This document shows positions 9,407 to 18,083 of a stretch of DNA of 64,000 nt, in pieces. The notes under the pieces were generated by a model, which was given only the letters and a program-made list of their open reading frames with translations, ran no database searches and was not told the DNA's origin. A program made the position numbers and the translations under genes. The first letter of the stretch is position 1; the number at the start of each line of letters is the position of its first letter. Source of the DNA: Paenibacillus lemnae (GTDB lineage: Bacteria > Bacillota > Bacilli > Paenibacillales > Paenibacillaceae); NCBI RefSeq assembly GCF_012933385.1, contig NZ_JABBPN010000010.1:62001-126000 (forward strand), in the 5' to 3' direction.

Positions 9407-10129
9407 GTGAATTATATTAATATGCTATCCAAACTAGGTATGGGAAGCGCTCATCCAGGCGGGTTTGAAGCTACTCTCCGCCTGTTCCGAAATGAATCCC
9501 TGCCTGCAGGAAGCCGCATCCTTGAAGTTGGCTGCGGCACCGGGCGCACTGCCTGTTATCTGGCAGAACAAGGCTATTCTGTCACAGCTGTTGATCTGAA
9601 TGATCAGATGCTGGCCAAGGCCCGCACCCGTTCCTCCGCGATGGGCGTCGAGGTGGACTTTACAAAAGCCGATGTGTGCTCCCTGCCTTTTGATGCCGGT
9701 CAGTTCGATATCGTGCTGGCTGAATCCGTGACCGTATTTACGGACGCAGCTGCCTCATTGTCAGAGTACTGCCGGGTTCTCAGCCCAGGTGGAGCGCTCT
9801 ATGATCGTGAGCTTCTTCTTGATAAACCAATGCCCGCAGACTCCTTACAAGAACTGCAAACCTTCTTCGGCATCCCACGGCTCATGCTGCGTGAAGAGTG
9901 GCACCAGCATCTCATGGCCAGCGGCTTTTCTGCTGAGCAAACCCTGGAGTACAACCATTTCACAGAGCAGCTGAAACAGGAGCAAACCCGACATCTCGAC
10001 ACTTTTGAATTGCGGGACGAAGGTGCCCTGCTGGATCTTGGATTATGGGAAACCGTATTTCAACATGATCGAATGATTTTGAATAATACAGATTATCTGG
10101 CTTCTGCTTTATTTAAAGCCGTCAAATAA
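9407..10129 (+). CDS. Class I SAM-dependent methyltransferase
   Basis: 240 residues with motif I ILEVGCGTGRTACYLAEQG, acidic motif II (TAVDLND) and the DIVLAESVTVF post-motif. GTG at 9407 is preferred as start: GGAGGG lies 10 nt upstream, and the resulting N-terminus (MNYINMLSKLGMGSAHPGGF) is a form I recall for this Bacillales subfamily. The longer in-frame ATG at 9347 has no good ribosome site. Such enzymes methylate small molecules; the substrate is unknown. Confidence 0.8.
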   Translation: MNYINMLSKLGMGSAHPGGFEATLRLFRNESLPAGSRILEVGCGTGRTACYLAEQGYSVTAVDLNDQMLAKARTRSSAMGVEVDFTKADVCSLPFDAGQFDIVLAESVTVFTDAAASLSEYCRVLSPGGALYDRELLLDKPMPADSLQELQTFFGIPRLMLREEWHQHLMASGFSAEQTLEYNHFTEQLKQEQTRHLDTFELRDEGALLDLGLWETVFQHDRMILNNTDYLASALFKAVK

Positions 10130-10154
10130 TACATGGCCAACATCAAATGTATGC

Positions 10155-10179
10155 AGCTGTCCTGAAGGACAGCTTTTTT
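10155..10179 (+). terminator. Terminator of the methyltransferase gene
   Basis: Perfect 8-bp stem AGCTGTCC/GGACAGCT with TGAA loop and six T. Confidence 0.95.
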
Positions 10180-10258
10180 CATGAGAATAGACTTAGATAT
10201 TAAGACCTATTTTCGTGAAATTTTATAAATCTTTATATCTACTTTTGTCGACTGATGC

Positions 10259-10264
10259 TATAAT
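10259..10264 (+). promoter_or_regulatory. Probable chemoreceptor promoter (extended -10)
   Basis: TGCTATAAT at 10256-10264 is a perfect extended -10; the -35 region is poor. A flagellar sigma-D match was looked for and is weak. Confidence 0.5.
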
Positions 10265-10307
10265 CATGGTAAATATATCCTATGTTTATTAGGAGGGGGA
10301 CCTAATT

Positions 10308-11558
10308 ATGAACTGGTTAAACAAACTGCCGATCTCCGGTAAAATCAGAGCTGCATGCTACACCATCGCTGCCTTGTTTGGAATTCCCATGCTCTTATCT
10401 TTTATTTGGCTGAACAGGCCGATCGTGGGTCTTATTCTCGTCGGAGCACTATTTTTGGTTACGCTTCCATTATCGCGATTGGTCGAAAGAACCCTGACAG
10501 ACTCTTTTTCTGATATCAGCAGTGTGTCAGCCAAAATTGCTAAGGGTGATTTCACTTATAAAGTGGAAGAAGTCGGAGGCATGGCTGATTTAAGCCGCAC
10601 GTTCAACAGCATGGTGGACAGGCTGCGAAAGATTTTGCAGGAAACGTCGGATATTACGAAAAAAGTAACCAAGTCCAGCCGGGATATTTCAGATAAGAAC
10701 CAGGAGCTGATTCAGGTCATGACTCAGGTTTCCCATTCGTCGAATGAACTTGCCATCGGGGCTAATGAAATTTCGGAGGATGTAGCTGAAATGACAGGTT
10801 CGATCCGTGAGATTGAAGACAAAGTCAGCAATTATACCTCTTCTACACGTGAAATGAACCAGCGCAGTCTCCTTACCCTGGATCTGGTAGATCAAGGCCG
10901 GGTTTCAGCGGCCAAACAATCAGAAGGTATGCAGCGAAATATATCCGCGACAGAGAAGGTCGCTGAATCGATCGAAGCTCTCTCCCGAAATGCTCAAGGA
11001 ATTACGAAAATTACAGAGACCATTTCAGATTTGGCCGAACAAACCAACCTGTTATCCCTCAATGCTTCAATCGAAGCCGCACGTGCCGGTGAACATGGAG
11101 CCGGTTTTGCTGTTGTTGCACAGCAAGTACGGAAGCTTGCCGAAGAGTCAACGTTATCCACACGTGAAGTATTTAATCTCGTGCGCAGCATTGAGCATGA
11201 TGTCAAACTCGCCGGCCAGAACATTAAAATCAACGAAGAAGTAGTACGTCATCAAACCGAAATGATTCAGGAAGCGGAACTCATATTCACCAGAATGGTA
11301 GACAGTGTTCAATACATAACGGATCAGATTGCCGCATTCTCCAAAGAGAGTGAATCGATGCTGGAAAGCGCACAGAACATTTCCGCTGCCATACAGAATA
11401 TTTCAGCCATAACCCAGCAATCCGCCGCAGGTACACAGCAGGTATCGGCATCCATGAATGAAGGCATTGTCTCCATGCAAAAGATGGCGGAAGAAGCTCA
11501 GGCCATGACCGACGCCGTGTTCCAGCTGCAGAAGACCATCAATATTTTCAAATTCTAA
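10308..11558 (+). CDS. Methyl-accepting chemotaxis protein without extracellular sensor domain
   Basis: 416 residues. Two transmembrane segments (~14-34 and ~38-57) are separated by only a few residues, so there is no periplasmic ligand domain. A HAMP-like linker follows ([15 protein letters not shown]...MVDRLRKIL), then the long signalling coiled coil with the conserved hairpin tip ([41 protein letters not shown], about residues 240-285) that binds CheA/CheW. It probably senses membrane state, redox or an internal cue. Ribosome site AGGAGGGGG; single-gene unit. Confidence 0.93.
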   Translation: MNWLNKLPISGKIRAACYTIAALFGIPMLLSFIWLNRPIVGLILVGALFLVTLPLSRLVERTLTDSFSDISSVSAKIAKGDFTYKVEEVGGMADLSRTFNSMVDRLRKILQETSDITKKVTKSSRDISDKNQELIQVMTQVSHSSNELAIGANEISEDVAEMTGSIREIEDKVSNYTSSTREMNQRSLLTLDLVDQGRVSAAKQSEGMQRNISATEKVAESIEALSRNAQGITKITETISDLAEQTNLLSLNASIEAARAGEHGAGFAVVAQQVRKLAEESTLSTREVFNLVRSIEHDVKLAGQNIKINEEVVRHQTEMIQEAELIFTRMVDSVQYITDQIAAFSKESESMLESAQNISAAIQNISAITQQSAAGTQQVSASMNEGIVSMQKMAEEAQAMTDAVFQLQKTINIFKF

Positions 11559-11565
11559 AATTAAT

Positions 11566-11609
11566 AAAGCGCCGCCCCTCCAGATTCTGTCTCTTGAGGG
11601 CGGCGCTTT
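11566..11609. terminator. Bidirectional terminator between chemoreceptor and phzF-like genes
   Basis: 12-bp stem 11566-11577 with 11598-11609 (GCGCCGCCC core), flanked by T on both strands; convergent genes meet here. Confidence 0.9.
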
Positions 11610-11651
11610 TACTGCCTTTAGGCTGCGCATATTTCCATTGAACGGGGAGAA

Positions 11652-12455
11652 CTATTCCTGCTTGTGCTTCTCTGCCTCCAAAACGGAGGATAATGTGGTG
11701 ACAGCCTGGCCCTGAATATCTACACGTTCGGACAGCACCTTAACTTTTAAATAACCGGGTCTGAATGAAATCTGCTCAGCCGTCAGCTCGTTCTTCTGCA
11801 GTCGTGATGCCCAGTATGGTCCCAGGCAGCAGTGAGCTGAGCCGGTAACAGGGTCTTCATTTACACCGACAGCGGGATAAAAGCATCGGGACACAAAGTC
11901 GATGCCTTCCCTTTGGCTTTGACTTGTTACAATAATACCGCGGGCATCTACCTTTTCCCATTGGGTAAAGTCCGGCTTCAGGTTTTTCAAGATCGCTTCG
12001 CTATCCACCTCAACCAGATAATCCATTCGATTCTTACCGACATATACGTGTTCGGTTCCCAATCCTTCGCTCAGATCCTTAGGGGCAATGCATGGACTTT
12101 CCGTCTCTTTCGGGAAATTCATACAGATCCACCCGTCCTCAAGTCTGCTTGCTGTCAGGACACCGCTTTTGGTACTAAAACGCAGGACCTCTTCCTGACT
12201 GAAACCTTTCTCCCACAAAATGTGTGCGCTTGCAAGAGTAGCATGTCCACACAAGTCCACTTCACTTTCAGGTGTAAACCAGCGCAGCTGATAAGAGTCT
12301 TTCTGCTTCAGCAGGAAAGCCGTTTCGGAGTGATTCATTTCCGAAGCAATCTCCTGCAGCCAGGAGTCGGATCTAGTTTCTTTCAGAACCAGAACAGCTG
12401 CGGGATTTCCCCGGTATGGCTGATTCGTAAATGCATCGACAACATAAATATTCAT
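11652..12455 (-). CDS. PhzF family isomerase/epimerase
   Basis: 267 residues with two-fold PhzF/DAP-epimerase-like fold: MNIYVVDAFTNQPYRGNPAAVLVL, the catalytic-Glu region EMNHSETAFL, RWFTPESEVDLCGHATLASA, and the C-half VNEDPVTGSAHCCLGPYW. PhzF proteins isomerise small acids; most genomic copies have no link to phenazine, and no phenazine genes are here. Start 12455 has AGGAGG upstream; a 29-residue longer frame lacks a ribosome site. Confidence 0.88.
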   Translation of the reverse strand: MNIYVVDAFTNQPYRGNPAAVLVLKETRSDSWLQEIASEMNHSETAFLLKQKDSYQLRWFTPESEVDLCGHATLASAHILWEKGFSQEEVLRFSTKSGVLTASRLEDGWICMNFPKETESPCIAPKDLSEGLGTEHVYVGKNRMDYLVEVDSEAILKNLKPDFTQWEKVDARGIIVTSQSQREGIDFVSRCFYPAVGVNEDPVTGSAHCCLGPYWASRLQKNELTAEQISFRPGYLKVKVLSERVDIQGQAVTTLSSVLEAEKHKQE

Positions 12456-12532
12456 GAGGCAGTTCCTCCTGTCTATATACGTTATGGAAGTTGAGTTGCA
12501 GGACGTGCCTCTATTATAGTTAAAAGCACATA

Positions 12533-12578
12533 AAAAAGCCAAAGACAGGCGCTCGACACAGCCCTTCTTTGGCTTTTT
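12533..12578 (-). terminator. Terminator after the zinc-ribbon gene
   Basis: 12-bp stem 12533-12544 with 12567-12578 (AAAAAGCCAAAG and complement), ending in T-run on the minus strand, five bases after the stop codon. Confidence 0.9.
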
Positions 12579-12582
12579 ACCA

Positions 12583-12768
12583 TTATACTGCAGCGTCTAT
12601 GCGGGCTTGTACAGCTTTATCACAGCGCTTGCATACTTTTAAAGCCGTTCCGTCTGACTTGGTGCGCGGATAAAGCAATTTGATCCGAGTGCTGTGACAC
12701 ACAGGACAAGTACCTCTGCCTCTAGAGGGCAGGTGCCATAATGAGTGTCCTCTTTTGGATTTAGCCAT
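12583..12768 (-). CDS. Small basic zinc-ribbon protein of unknown function
   Basis: 61 residues, very basic, with two CxxC pairs (CPVC at ~21-24 and CKRC at ~46-49) 21 residues apart, the spacing of a zinc ribbon. The head MAKSKRGHSLWHLPSRGRG is Arg/Lys-rich. It resembles small ribosomal or RNA-binding zinc ribbons in composition but I do not recognise the family. AAGGGG precedes the ATG and a strong terminator follows. It is a monocistronic gene near the pectin locus with no evident tie to it. Confidence 0.75.
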   Translation of the reverse strand: MAKSKRGHSLWHLPSRGRGTCPVCHSTRIKLLYPRTKSDGTALKVCKRCDKAVQARIDAAV

Positions 12769-12917
12769 TTCTGTATTTCCCCTTTTCCGAAAATTCGGTC
12801 TTCAAACGGACCACCGGTGATGAACACGGCAGGACATTGCTGTCCTGTGAAACCATATATATGCTGCATATTCCGGTTTCATTCTGGTTCGTCTGTAAGG
12901 AGAAATACGAACTTTGT

Positions 12918-13286
12918 CTACTTGTGAACCGGATACGCCATGACACTCATCAAGGCATTCTCGGCTTGGGTAGAATCCAGGCGGCTGTACTGCACGAAAA
13001 TCGGCAGACTCGCAGTAACTTCCATGGCATAGGGAACACCCGACGGGATGCGTTCTCCATTAGACACAAGTCCTGCGGTTCGAATATGCTTCGTACGTTG
13101 GCCCGGAACGACCGCTTCCATACCGAAGAGAGGGTCTCGATCTTCAAAATAGACGTTGATCATAACCGTAACCTCTTCCTTATTCAAATTCAGCACGCAT
13201 ACCGATTCATGGCTTTCCAGCTGACCTGAGCTTTCCGGCGGAATATATCCGTCCGGGATCAGCCAGCGCGTTTCGCTCTGGTTCAT
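12918..13286 (-). CDS. ASRT-family protein (sensory rhodopsin transducer-like)
   Basis: 122 residues that fit the Anabaena sensory rhodopsin transducer family: WLIPDGYIPPESSGQLESHESVCVLN near the N-terminus, VYFEDRDPL at ~45-53, a VPGQRTKHIRT strand, then QYSRLDSTQAENALMSVMAYP. The family forms soluble beta-sandwich tetramers; outside cyanobacteria it is common in carbohydrate loci without any rhodopsin, and none is present here. GGAGG lies 7-8 nt before ATG. The gene starts 14 bp after the CE12 esterase, so the two are cotranscribed, suggesting a sugar-binding role (inference). Confidence 0.85.
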   Translation of the reverse strand: MNQSETRWLIPDGYIPPESSGQLESHESVCVLNLNKEEVTVMINVYFEDRDPLFGMEAVVPGQRTKHIRTAGLVSNGERIPSGVPYAMEVTASLPIFVQYSRLDSTQAENALMSVMAYPVHK

Positions 13287-13300
13287 GTATTCAACCTCCA

Positions 13301-14407
13301 TTAACGAAAGAACAAGGTTAGCGGCTGAAGCGATAACTCCTTCAGTCCCTCCACTACCAGCTCTGCAATTTTTAAAGCGCCGTACTCCTGAAAATGGGTA
13401 TTGTCCTGAATACCCTCCGAAAAATGAATGAATTCGCCGGGCGCGCCCCACATAAACAGCGATTTGCTTCCTTCCATACCCAGCTCCGTGTAAAGACGTG
13501 CACTTTTATCAGCGAGGTCTACCAAAGGTACATTCTTCTCGGCAGCGAGTTCCCGGACCGCGTCCAGATAAGCTCCATGCGTGTCCTTTAAACTTCCATC
13601 CGAATGGAAGAAACGCCGCTGCACCGAAGTGATCAGAACGGGAGTCATGCCTAGGTTTCGGGCACCCTCTACATACTCTGAAAGATACTGCTTGTAAGTC
13701 GTGGAAGGATCCGTATGCCGCTTGGTATCCTGCTTTTGGTCATTATGACCAAACTGGATCAACAGATAATCTCCACTTCTCGCCTGATCCCAGATGCGCT
13801 GAAGTTCCTTTTCCTCAATATAACTTTTTGAGCTTCGTCCAGACCGCGCACGATTCACCGTGGCTGCATCACCTTTCAAGAAAGAAGAAAACATCTGACC
13901 CCAGCCTGCGTACGGATAGCCATCAGGTGATTGATTCGCTGCCGTGGAATCCCCGGCGATGAACACAATGGCAGTTTCGTCTGTAGGAGCAACGTTCATC
14001 GCATTCAACCGGGGAGCGAGACCGGAAAAATCAAGTTTCAGCTGTCCTCCCTGTACCATAATGGAAAAATTGTGCTTCACAAACTGCCCTGCACGAGTTT
14101 TCACTCTATGTAAAAGCATTTGATTCTCCGGACCTTTAACCGTCGTTTCTGTCTCCGTAATCCTGTCCCCCATCCAAAGCTCCACTCTATAGAGTCCGTC
14201 CGGCAGATCAAGCCGGAAAGTCGCCCCGTAAGGGATACAGAAGTCGCGTTTGAGTTCTCCTGCCTCGTCCCGGTCCAGGGCCGTGAGTTCACTCGTGACA
14301 TCAAAGCCATAACCTCTCTCTGAGGAATACCAGTCTTCGGCTCCCACCTTGGTATAGCCTTGGACAGCAGGCCCGGTTCCAAAATCAAATTGAAAAGCGG
14401 TTTTCAA
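13301..14407 (-). CDS. Rhamnogalacturonan acetylesterase, CE12 (YesT-like)
   Basis: 368 residues. An N-terminal beta domain of ~140 residues (FDFGTG...) is followed by an SGNH hydrolase domain: nucleophile in GDSTAANQ (Ser ~154), QFGHNDQKQD (Asn ~222) and catalytic pair in DNTHFQEYG (Asp ~335, His ~338). Such enzymes remove acetyl groups from rhamnogalacturonan I. No signal peptide is seen, so it acts on imported oligomers. TTG at 14407 is preferred (GAGAGG 9 nt upstream); the in-frame GTG at 14416 abuts the ribosome site. Divergent from yesM-yesN and cotranscribed with the ASRT gene. Confidence 0.9.
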   Translation of the reverse strand: MKTAFQFDFGTGPAVQGYTKVGAEDWYSSERGYGFDVTSELTALDRDEAGELKRDFCIPYGATFRLDLPDGLYRVELWMGDRITETETTVKGPENQMLLHRVKTRAGQFVKHNFSIMVQGGQLKLDFSGLAPRLNAMNVAPTDETAIVFIAGDSTAANQSPDGYPYAGWGQMFSSFLKGDAATVNRARSGRSSKSYIEEKELQRIWDQARSGDYLLIQFGHNDQKQDTKRHTDPSTTYKQYLSEYVEGARNLGMTPVLITSVQRRFFHSDGSLKDTHGAYLDAVRELAAEKNVPLVDLADKSARLYTELGMEGSKSLFMWGAPGEFIHFSEGIQDNTHFQEYGALKIAELVVEGLKELSLQPLTLFFR

Positions 14408-14562
14408 TGTCTTCACCCTCTCTTCACTAAGTTCCCTGGCTATATTATCTCCTTTCTATATACATCACGTATATGAAATAAACCGTGCTTTCCTGTTAAA
14501 AAACAGGGTAAAACAGGATCGTACCGCTATTAGTTGAACAAATGGTAAAGAAACCAGTTATA

Positions 14563-14592
14563 TTGACAGCGTTTACATCGCGGTGACATAAT
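14563..14592 (+). promoter_or_regulatory. yesM-yesN promoter overlapped by a perfect cre box
   Basis: -35 TTGACA (14563-14568), 18-nt spacer, -10 CATAAT (14587-14592). TGACAGCGTTTACA at 14564-14577 matches the cre consensus TGWNANCGNTNWCA at all 14 positions and covers the -35 and spacer, predicting repression by CcpA when preferred sugars are present. Confidence 0.7.
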
Positions 14593-14629
14593 GTGTACAC
14601 CAAAATCCCCCAGTAAGGAGAAGTTTATC

Positions 14630-16411
14630 GTGCAGACACGCCCTCTACATTTCAGACATATGCGCATCAAAAACAAGCTCTCCCTCTTGATTGCGTCCAT
14701 TGTGGCCATCACATTTACGATCGCGCTGATCGTACAGCAGTATGCGTTTTCCGTCTATGATGAACAGCTGTATCAAAAATCGTCCACCGTACTTCATCTG
14801 TCTTCATCGGTTATTGAACAGGAACTGCAGCGAATCGAACAGCTGTCCTTCAACATCATTACAGATGCTCAAATTCAAACACATCTTCGTACCATTGCAG
14901 ATAGTGAATCGGAGTATGACATGCTGATCCAGCGTCAGCGGCTCGCCGACAGACTGTTATATTATGTTGGTTCAGAACCCTCCCTTCATTCTATACATAT
15001 TATCGATGCTCATGGAAAACGTCAGAACCTGGGCAGAGTGATTCCTATCTCTGAAAATAAAATTAGCAGCATGCTGATACAAGCCGGGGAAGGCAGCGGT
15101 CAGGAACGCTGGACATATCCGGACGCCTCAGACCCTGCCCTGATCCTGACAAGAGACATCCGATCCTACTCGGGCACACTGTTTGACCTGGAACGGATCG
15201 GCACCATTTTTATACGTATTGACATGGACCGGCTTGTTCATCAATTCACCAGCCAGGAAGGCGATCTGATGATGATCTCGGGTCACGATGTCATTTATCC
15301 ACGCCTCCCCCAGGTCAATCCGGCGGAAATCCCTTCTTCATTCTTCAAAAATGATAACCATGGATACTTTATTCGGGAATGGGAAGGAAAATCCTACTTT
15401 ACTGCCTACAGAAAATCAGCTGAAACCGGCTGGACTTACATCAATATCACGCCTTTTAATGAAATTTTCAAGCGAGTATTGTTTATTAAAAGCCTTGTCA
15501 TCTATGTGTTTATCTTTATTTTTGCCGTCGCCATATTATGGGGTGTCCGTTTCTCCCGCAGTTTAACCAAACCGATCGAGAATCTCATGGCACGTATGAA
15601 ACTTGCGGAGAAAGGTAATTTTGCAGAAGCTAACGTGCTGCCACCGGATAAGGAGCCTCCATCCAGAGATGAACTCGGCTTGCTTCAGCGCACCTTTCGG
15701 CTTATGGTCGAACGCATCAACGTGCTCATTACAGAAAATTATTCCAGTCAGTTATTGATTAAAGAAACCGAATTCAAAGCACTGCAAGCCCAGATCAACC
15801 CTCACTTTCTGTACAATACACTGGACTCCATCAACTGGATGGCCAAAGTAAACAAGCAGGCCCAAATATCTGAAATGGTTCAAGCGCTGGCCTTTCTGCT
15901 CCGAAACTCGATCAATTTAAAAGAGTCGCTTCTGACACTGGAAGAAGAATTGGAAATTGTAAAAAACTATATCACCATTCAAAAGATTCGTTTCGGTGAC
16001 CGGCTGTCTTTTCACCTGGAACTGGAATCTGTGGATTTGCAGCGGAGAATTCCCAAGCTGACACTGCAGCCTCTGCTGGAAAATGCCATTCACTACGCAC
16101 TGGAGCCGTCGATCCATCCTTGTCATATTGCTGTCCGCGGTCTCACCGATCAGGATCTGTTCATTCTTGTGGTAGAGGATGACGGACCCGGCATGGATAA
16201 TGATACGCTGGAGCGGCTTCGACAAAATGATATGCAAACCAACGGAAATGGAATCGGTTTGTTAAATATAGATGAACGGATCAAATACGCCTTCGGCGAT
16301 CAATACGGGATCACGATTGACAGTACCCCCGGCACAGGCACACGCATCCAGATCATCATTCCGAATGAAGTGGAGGAGAGTTCATATGTACAAAGTTCTT
16401 CTGGTAGATGA
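14630..16411 (+). CDS. Sensor histidine kinase, YesM type
   Basis: 593 residues. TM1 (~15-35), a ~250-residue outer sensor region, TM2 (~285-305), HAMP, then the His-kinase domain with QINPHFLYNTLDSINWM (phospho-His) and an ATPase domain with LTLQPLLENAIHYAL and VVEDDGPGM...GNGIGLLN. It would sense an external pectin or arabinogalactan fragment and phosphorylate the adjacent regulator. GTG at 14630 is chosen because AAGGAG lies 9 nt upstream; the longer ATG at 14591 sits within the -10. Overlaps yesN by 26 bp. Confidence 0.93.
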   Translation: MQTRPLHFRHMRIKNKLSLLIASIVAITFTIALIVQQYAFSVYDEQLYQKSSTVLHLSSSVIEQELQRIEQLSFNIITDAQIQTHLRTIADSESEYDMLIQRQRLADRLLYYVGSEPSLHSIHIIDAHGKRQNLGRVIPISENKISSMLIQAGEGSGQERWTYPDASDPALILTRDIRSYSGTLFDLERIGTIFIRIDMDRLVHQFTSQEGDLMMISGHDVIYPRLPQVNPAEIPSSFFKNDNHGYFIREWEGKSYFTAYRKSAETGWTYINITPFNEIFKRVLFIKSLVIYVFIFIFAVAILWGVRFSRSLTKPIENLMARMKLAEKGNFAEANVLPPDKEPPSRDELGLLQRTFRLMVERINVLITENYSSQLLIKETEFKALQAQINPHFLYNTLDSINWMAKVNKQAQISEMVQALAFLLRNSINLKESLLTLEEELEIVKNYITIQKIRFGDRLSFHLELESVDLQRRIPKLTLQPLLENAIHYALEPSIHPCHIAVRGLTDQDLFILVVEDDGPGMDNDTLERLRQNDMQTNGNGIGLLNIDERIKYAFGDQYGITIDSTPGTGTRIQIIIPNEVEESSYVQSSSGR

Positions 16412-17945
16412 TGAAAATATTATTCTTGACGGAATTTCACGCATGGTAGACTGGGAATCATTTGGGACAGAACTTTCCGGTACCGCACACAATGGACTGC
16501 AGGCTTACGACCAGATTATGAAAGATCCACCCGATATCGTCGTTAGTGATATTCGTATGCCTGGACTGAACGGGCTGGAGCTGGTGGCCAAAACCTATGA
16601 AACCCATCCCCATATCAAGTTTGTGCTGCTCTCCGGTTTCGGTGAATTTGAATATGCGAACCGGGCCATGCAGTACGGGGTCAGGCATTACCTTCTAAAG
16701 CCCACCGATGAGAGCAAGATTGCAGAAGCACTGCAGGAGATCACACGGGAGCTGAAAGATCAGCAGCGCAAAGAGCATTTTGTTCAGGATATGAAGGAAC
16801 GTTTTGAGCGGGTTATCCCTCATGTGAAGGAGCAGATTCTCAAAGAATTTGTAAGCAACAAAACCTATGGACGCCGTGACTTGGAGCATTACCGAGGTTT
16901 GTTTAAATATGATTTTGATCAGCCTGTACGTCTTCTCCTGTGCCAAATTGAAGGTCAAGTGGATCTGGAGCATCCTTTTGCGGTCAAAAATATTGCAGAA
17001 GATTTGCTTCCCTCCATCCTTATTAGTACTACCATCGGCGAATATGTTCTTCTGTTATTATCGGATCCGGATTCTGCAGAGAATTATCAGCTTCACGAGC
17101 AGGTTCAGGAGATTCGAGCAACATTTAGTACCTATTACAAAATGAATTTAACCATCGCCATCAGCCGTTCCGGACGTATAACGGAGGCGAGGCAAATGTA
17201 TCGTGAAACCCTCCTGTCCTTAAACTATCGGTTTTATCTGGATGAAAGCGGGATTATTACACCGGAAGATACGCTGTCTTCTGACGGCGAATCTTCAGCG
17301 TTCGTATTCGACGAAGAACGGCTGGCTATGCCGGTTCGATCAGGAGATGTACAAGAGGCGCTCAGCGCTTTGGCTGAGTTTACATGCGAGTTAAAAAAAG
17401 CCCAGCTCAGCATTGAAATGACCAAATCACATGTAATCCAGCAGTATGCCGCGCTTCTCCGTATGGCCGACACCGAGCACATGAAAGCAGCTTATCAGAA
17501 CATACCGGAAATCGCCGAGATGACTACTTTTCAAGGACTGCAGGTCGTGCTGGAGGATCTGGTATGCGATTTGACTCAGCGAAATTATGAAAAACAGTCG
17601 GTCAAGTATAATGCAATCGTCCAGAAAGTTATTGATATTGTGGAGGAACATATCGGAAACAGCGGTCTTTCTCTGAATATGGTCGCCCATGAAATGCTTT
17701 ATATGAATGCAGATTACCTGGGAAAGCTCTTCAAGAAAGAGACAGGTGAGAAGTTTTCCAATTATGTCATGCGCCTGCGTATACATAAAGCAACCGAGAT
17801 GATGGCTGCCGACCCAGATATTAAAATTTTTGAAATGGCAGAACGTCTCGGTTTTGGTGATAATCCTCAATATTTCAGCCAGGTGTTCAAGAAGCAGACG
17901 GGTATAACACCTTCGGAATATATGAAAAAAGAGATTTCACAATGA
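16386..17945 (+). CDS. Response regulator, YesN type (REC + AraC)
   Basis: 519 residues. The receiver domain (~1-120) has VLLVDDE, phospho-acceptor Asp in VVSDIRMPGLNGLEL and Lys in LLKPTDE. A middle region of ~270 residues leads to a C-terminal AraC/XylS DNA-binding domain with two helix-turn-helix units (LSLNMVAHEMLYMNADYLGKLFKK and FEMAERLGFGDNPQYFSQVFKKQTGITPSEYMK). It should activate the downstream importer genes and perhaps the whole locus. ATG has GGAGGA upstream inside yesM, so translation is coupled. Confidence 0.94.
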   Translation: MYKVLLVDDENIILDGISRMVDWESFGTELSGTAHNGLQAYDQIMKDPPDIVVSDIRMPGLNGLELVAKTYETHPHIKFVLLSGFGEFEYANRAMQYGVRHYLLKPTDESKIAEALQEITRELKDQQRKEHFVQDMKERFERVIPHVKEQILKEFVSNKTYGRRDLEHYRGLFKYDFDQPVRLLLCQIEGQVDLEHPFAVKNIAEDLLPSILISTTIGEYVLLLLSDPDSAENYQLHEQVQEIRATFSTYYKMNLTIAISRSGRITEARQMYRETLLSLNYRFYLDESGIITPEDTLSSDGESSAFVFDEERLAMPVRSGDVQEALSALAEFTCELKKAQLSIEMTKSHVIQQYAALLRMADTEHMKAAYQNIPEIAEMTTFQGLQVVLEDLVCDLTQRNYEKQSVKYNAIVQKVIDIVEEHIGNSGLSLNMVAHEMLYMNADYLGKLFKKETGEKFSNYVMRLRIHKATEMMAADPDIKIFEMAERLGFGDNPQYFSQVFKKQTGITPSEYMKKEISQ

Positions 17946-18083
17946 AGACGTTCTCTGGTTTTTAAACAAACTGATCTGTTTTTTTCCTTACTCCCTTCTC
18001 CTTGATTAACGATAATTGGGAATGTAAGCAGTATCAGAAGGATCGAGATTACTAGTTTTACTATGACAAGGGGAGGTTCATCA

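Noticed and set aside
11652..12455. Phenazine biosynthesis
   Set aside because: The PhzF fold alone is not evidence; no other phz gene is present.
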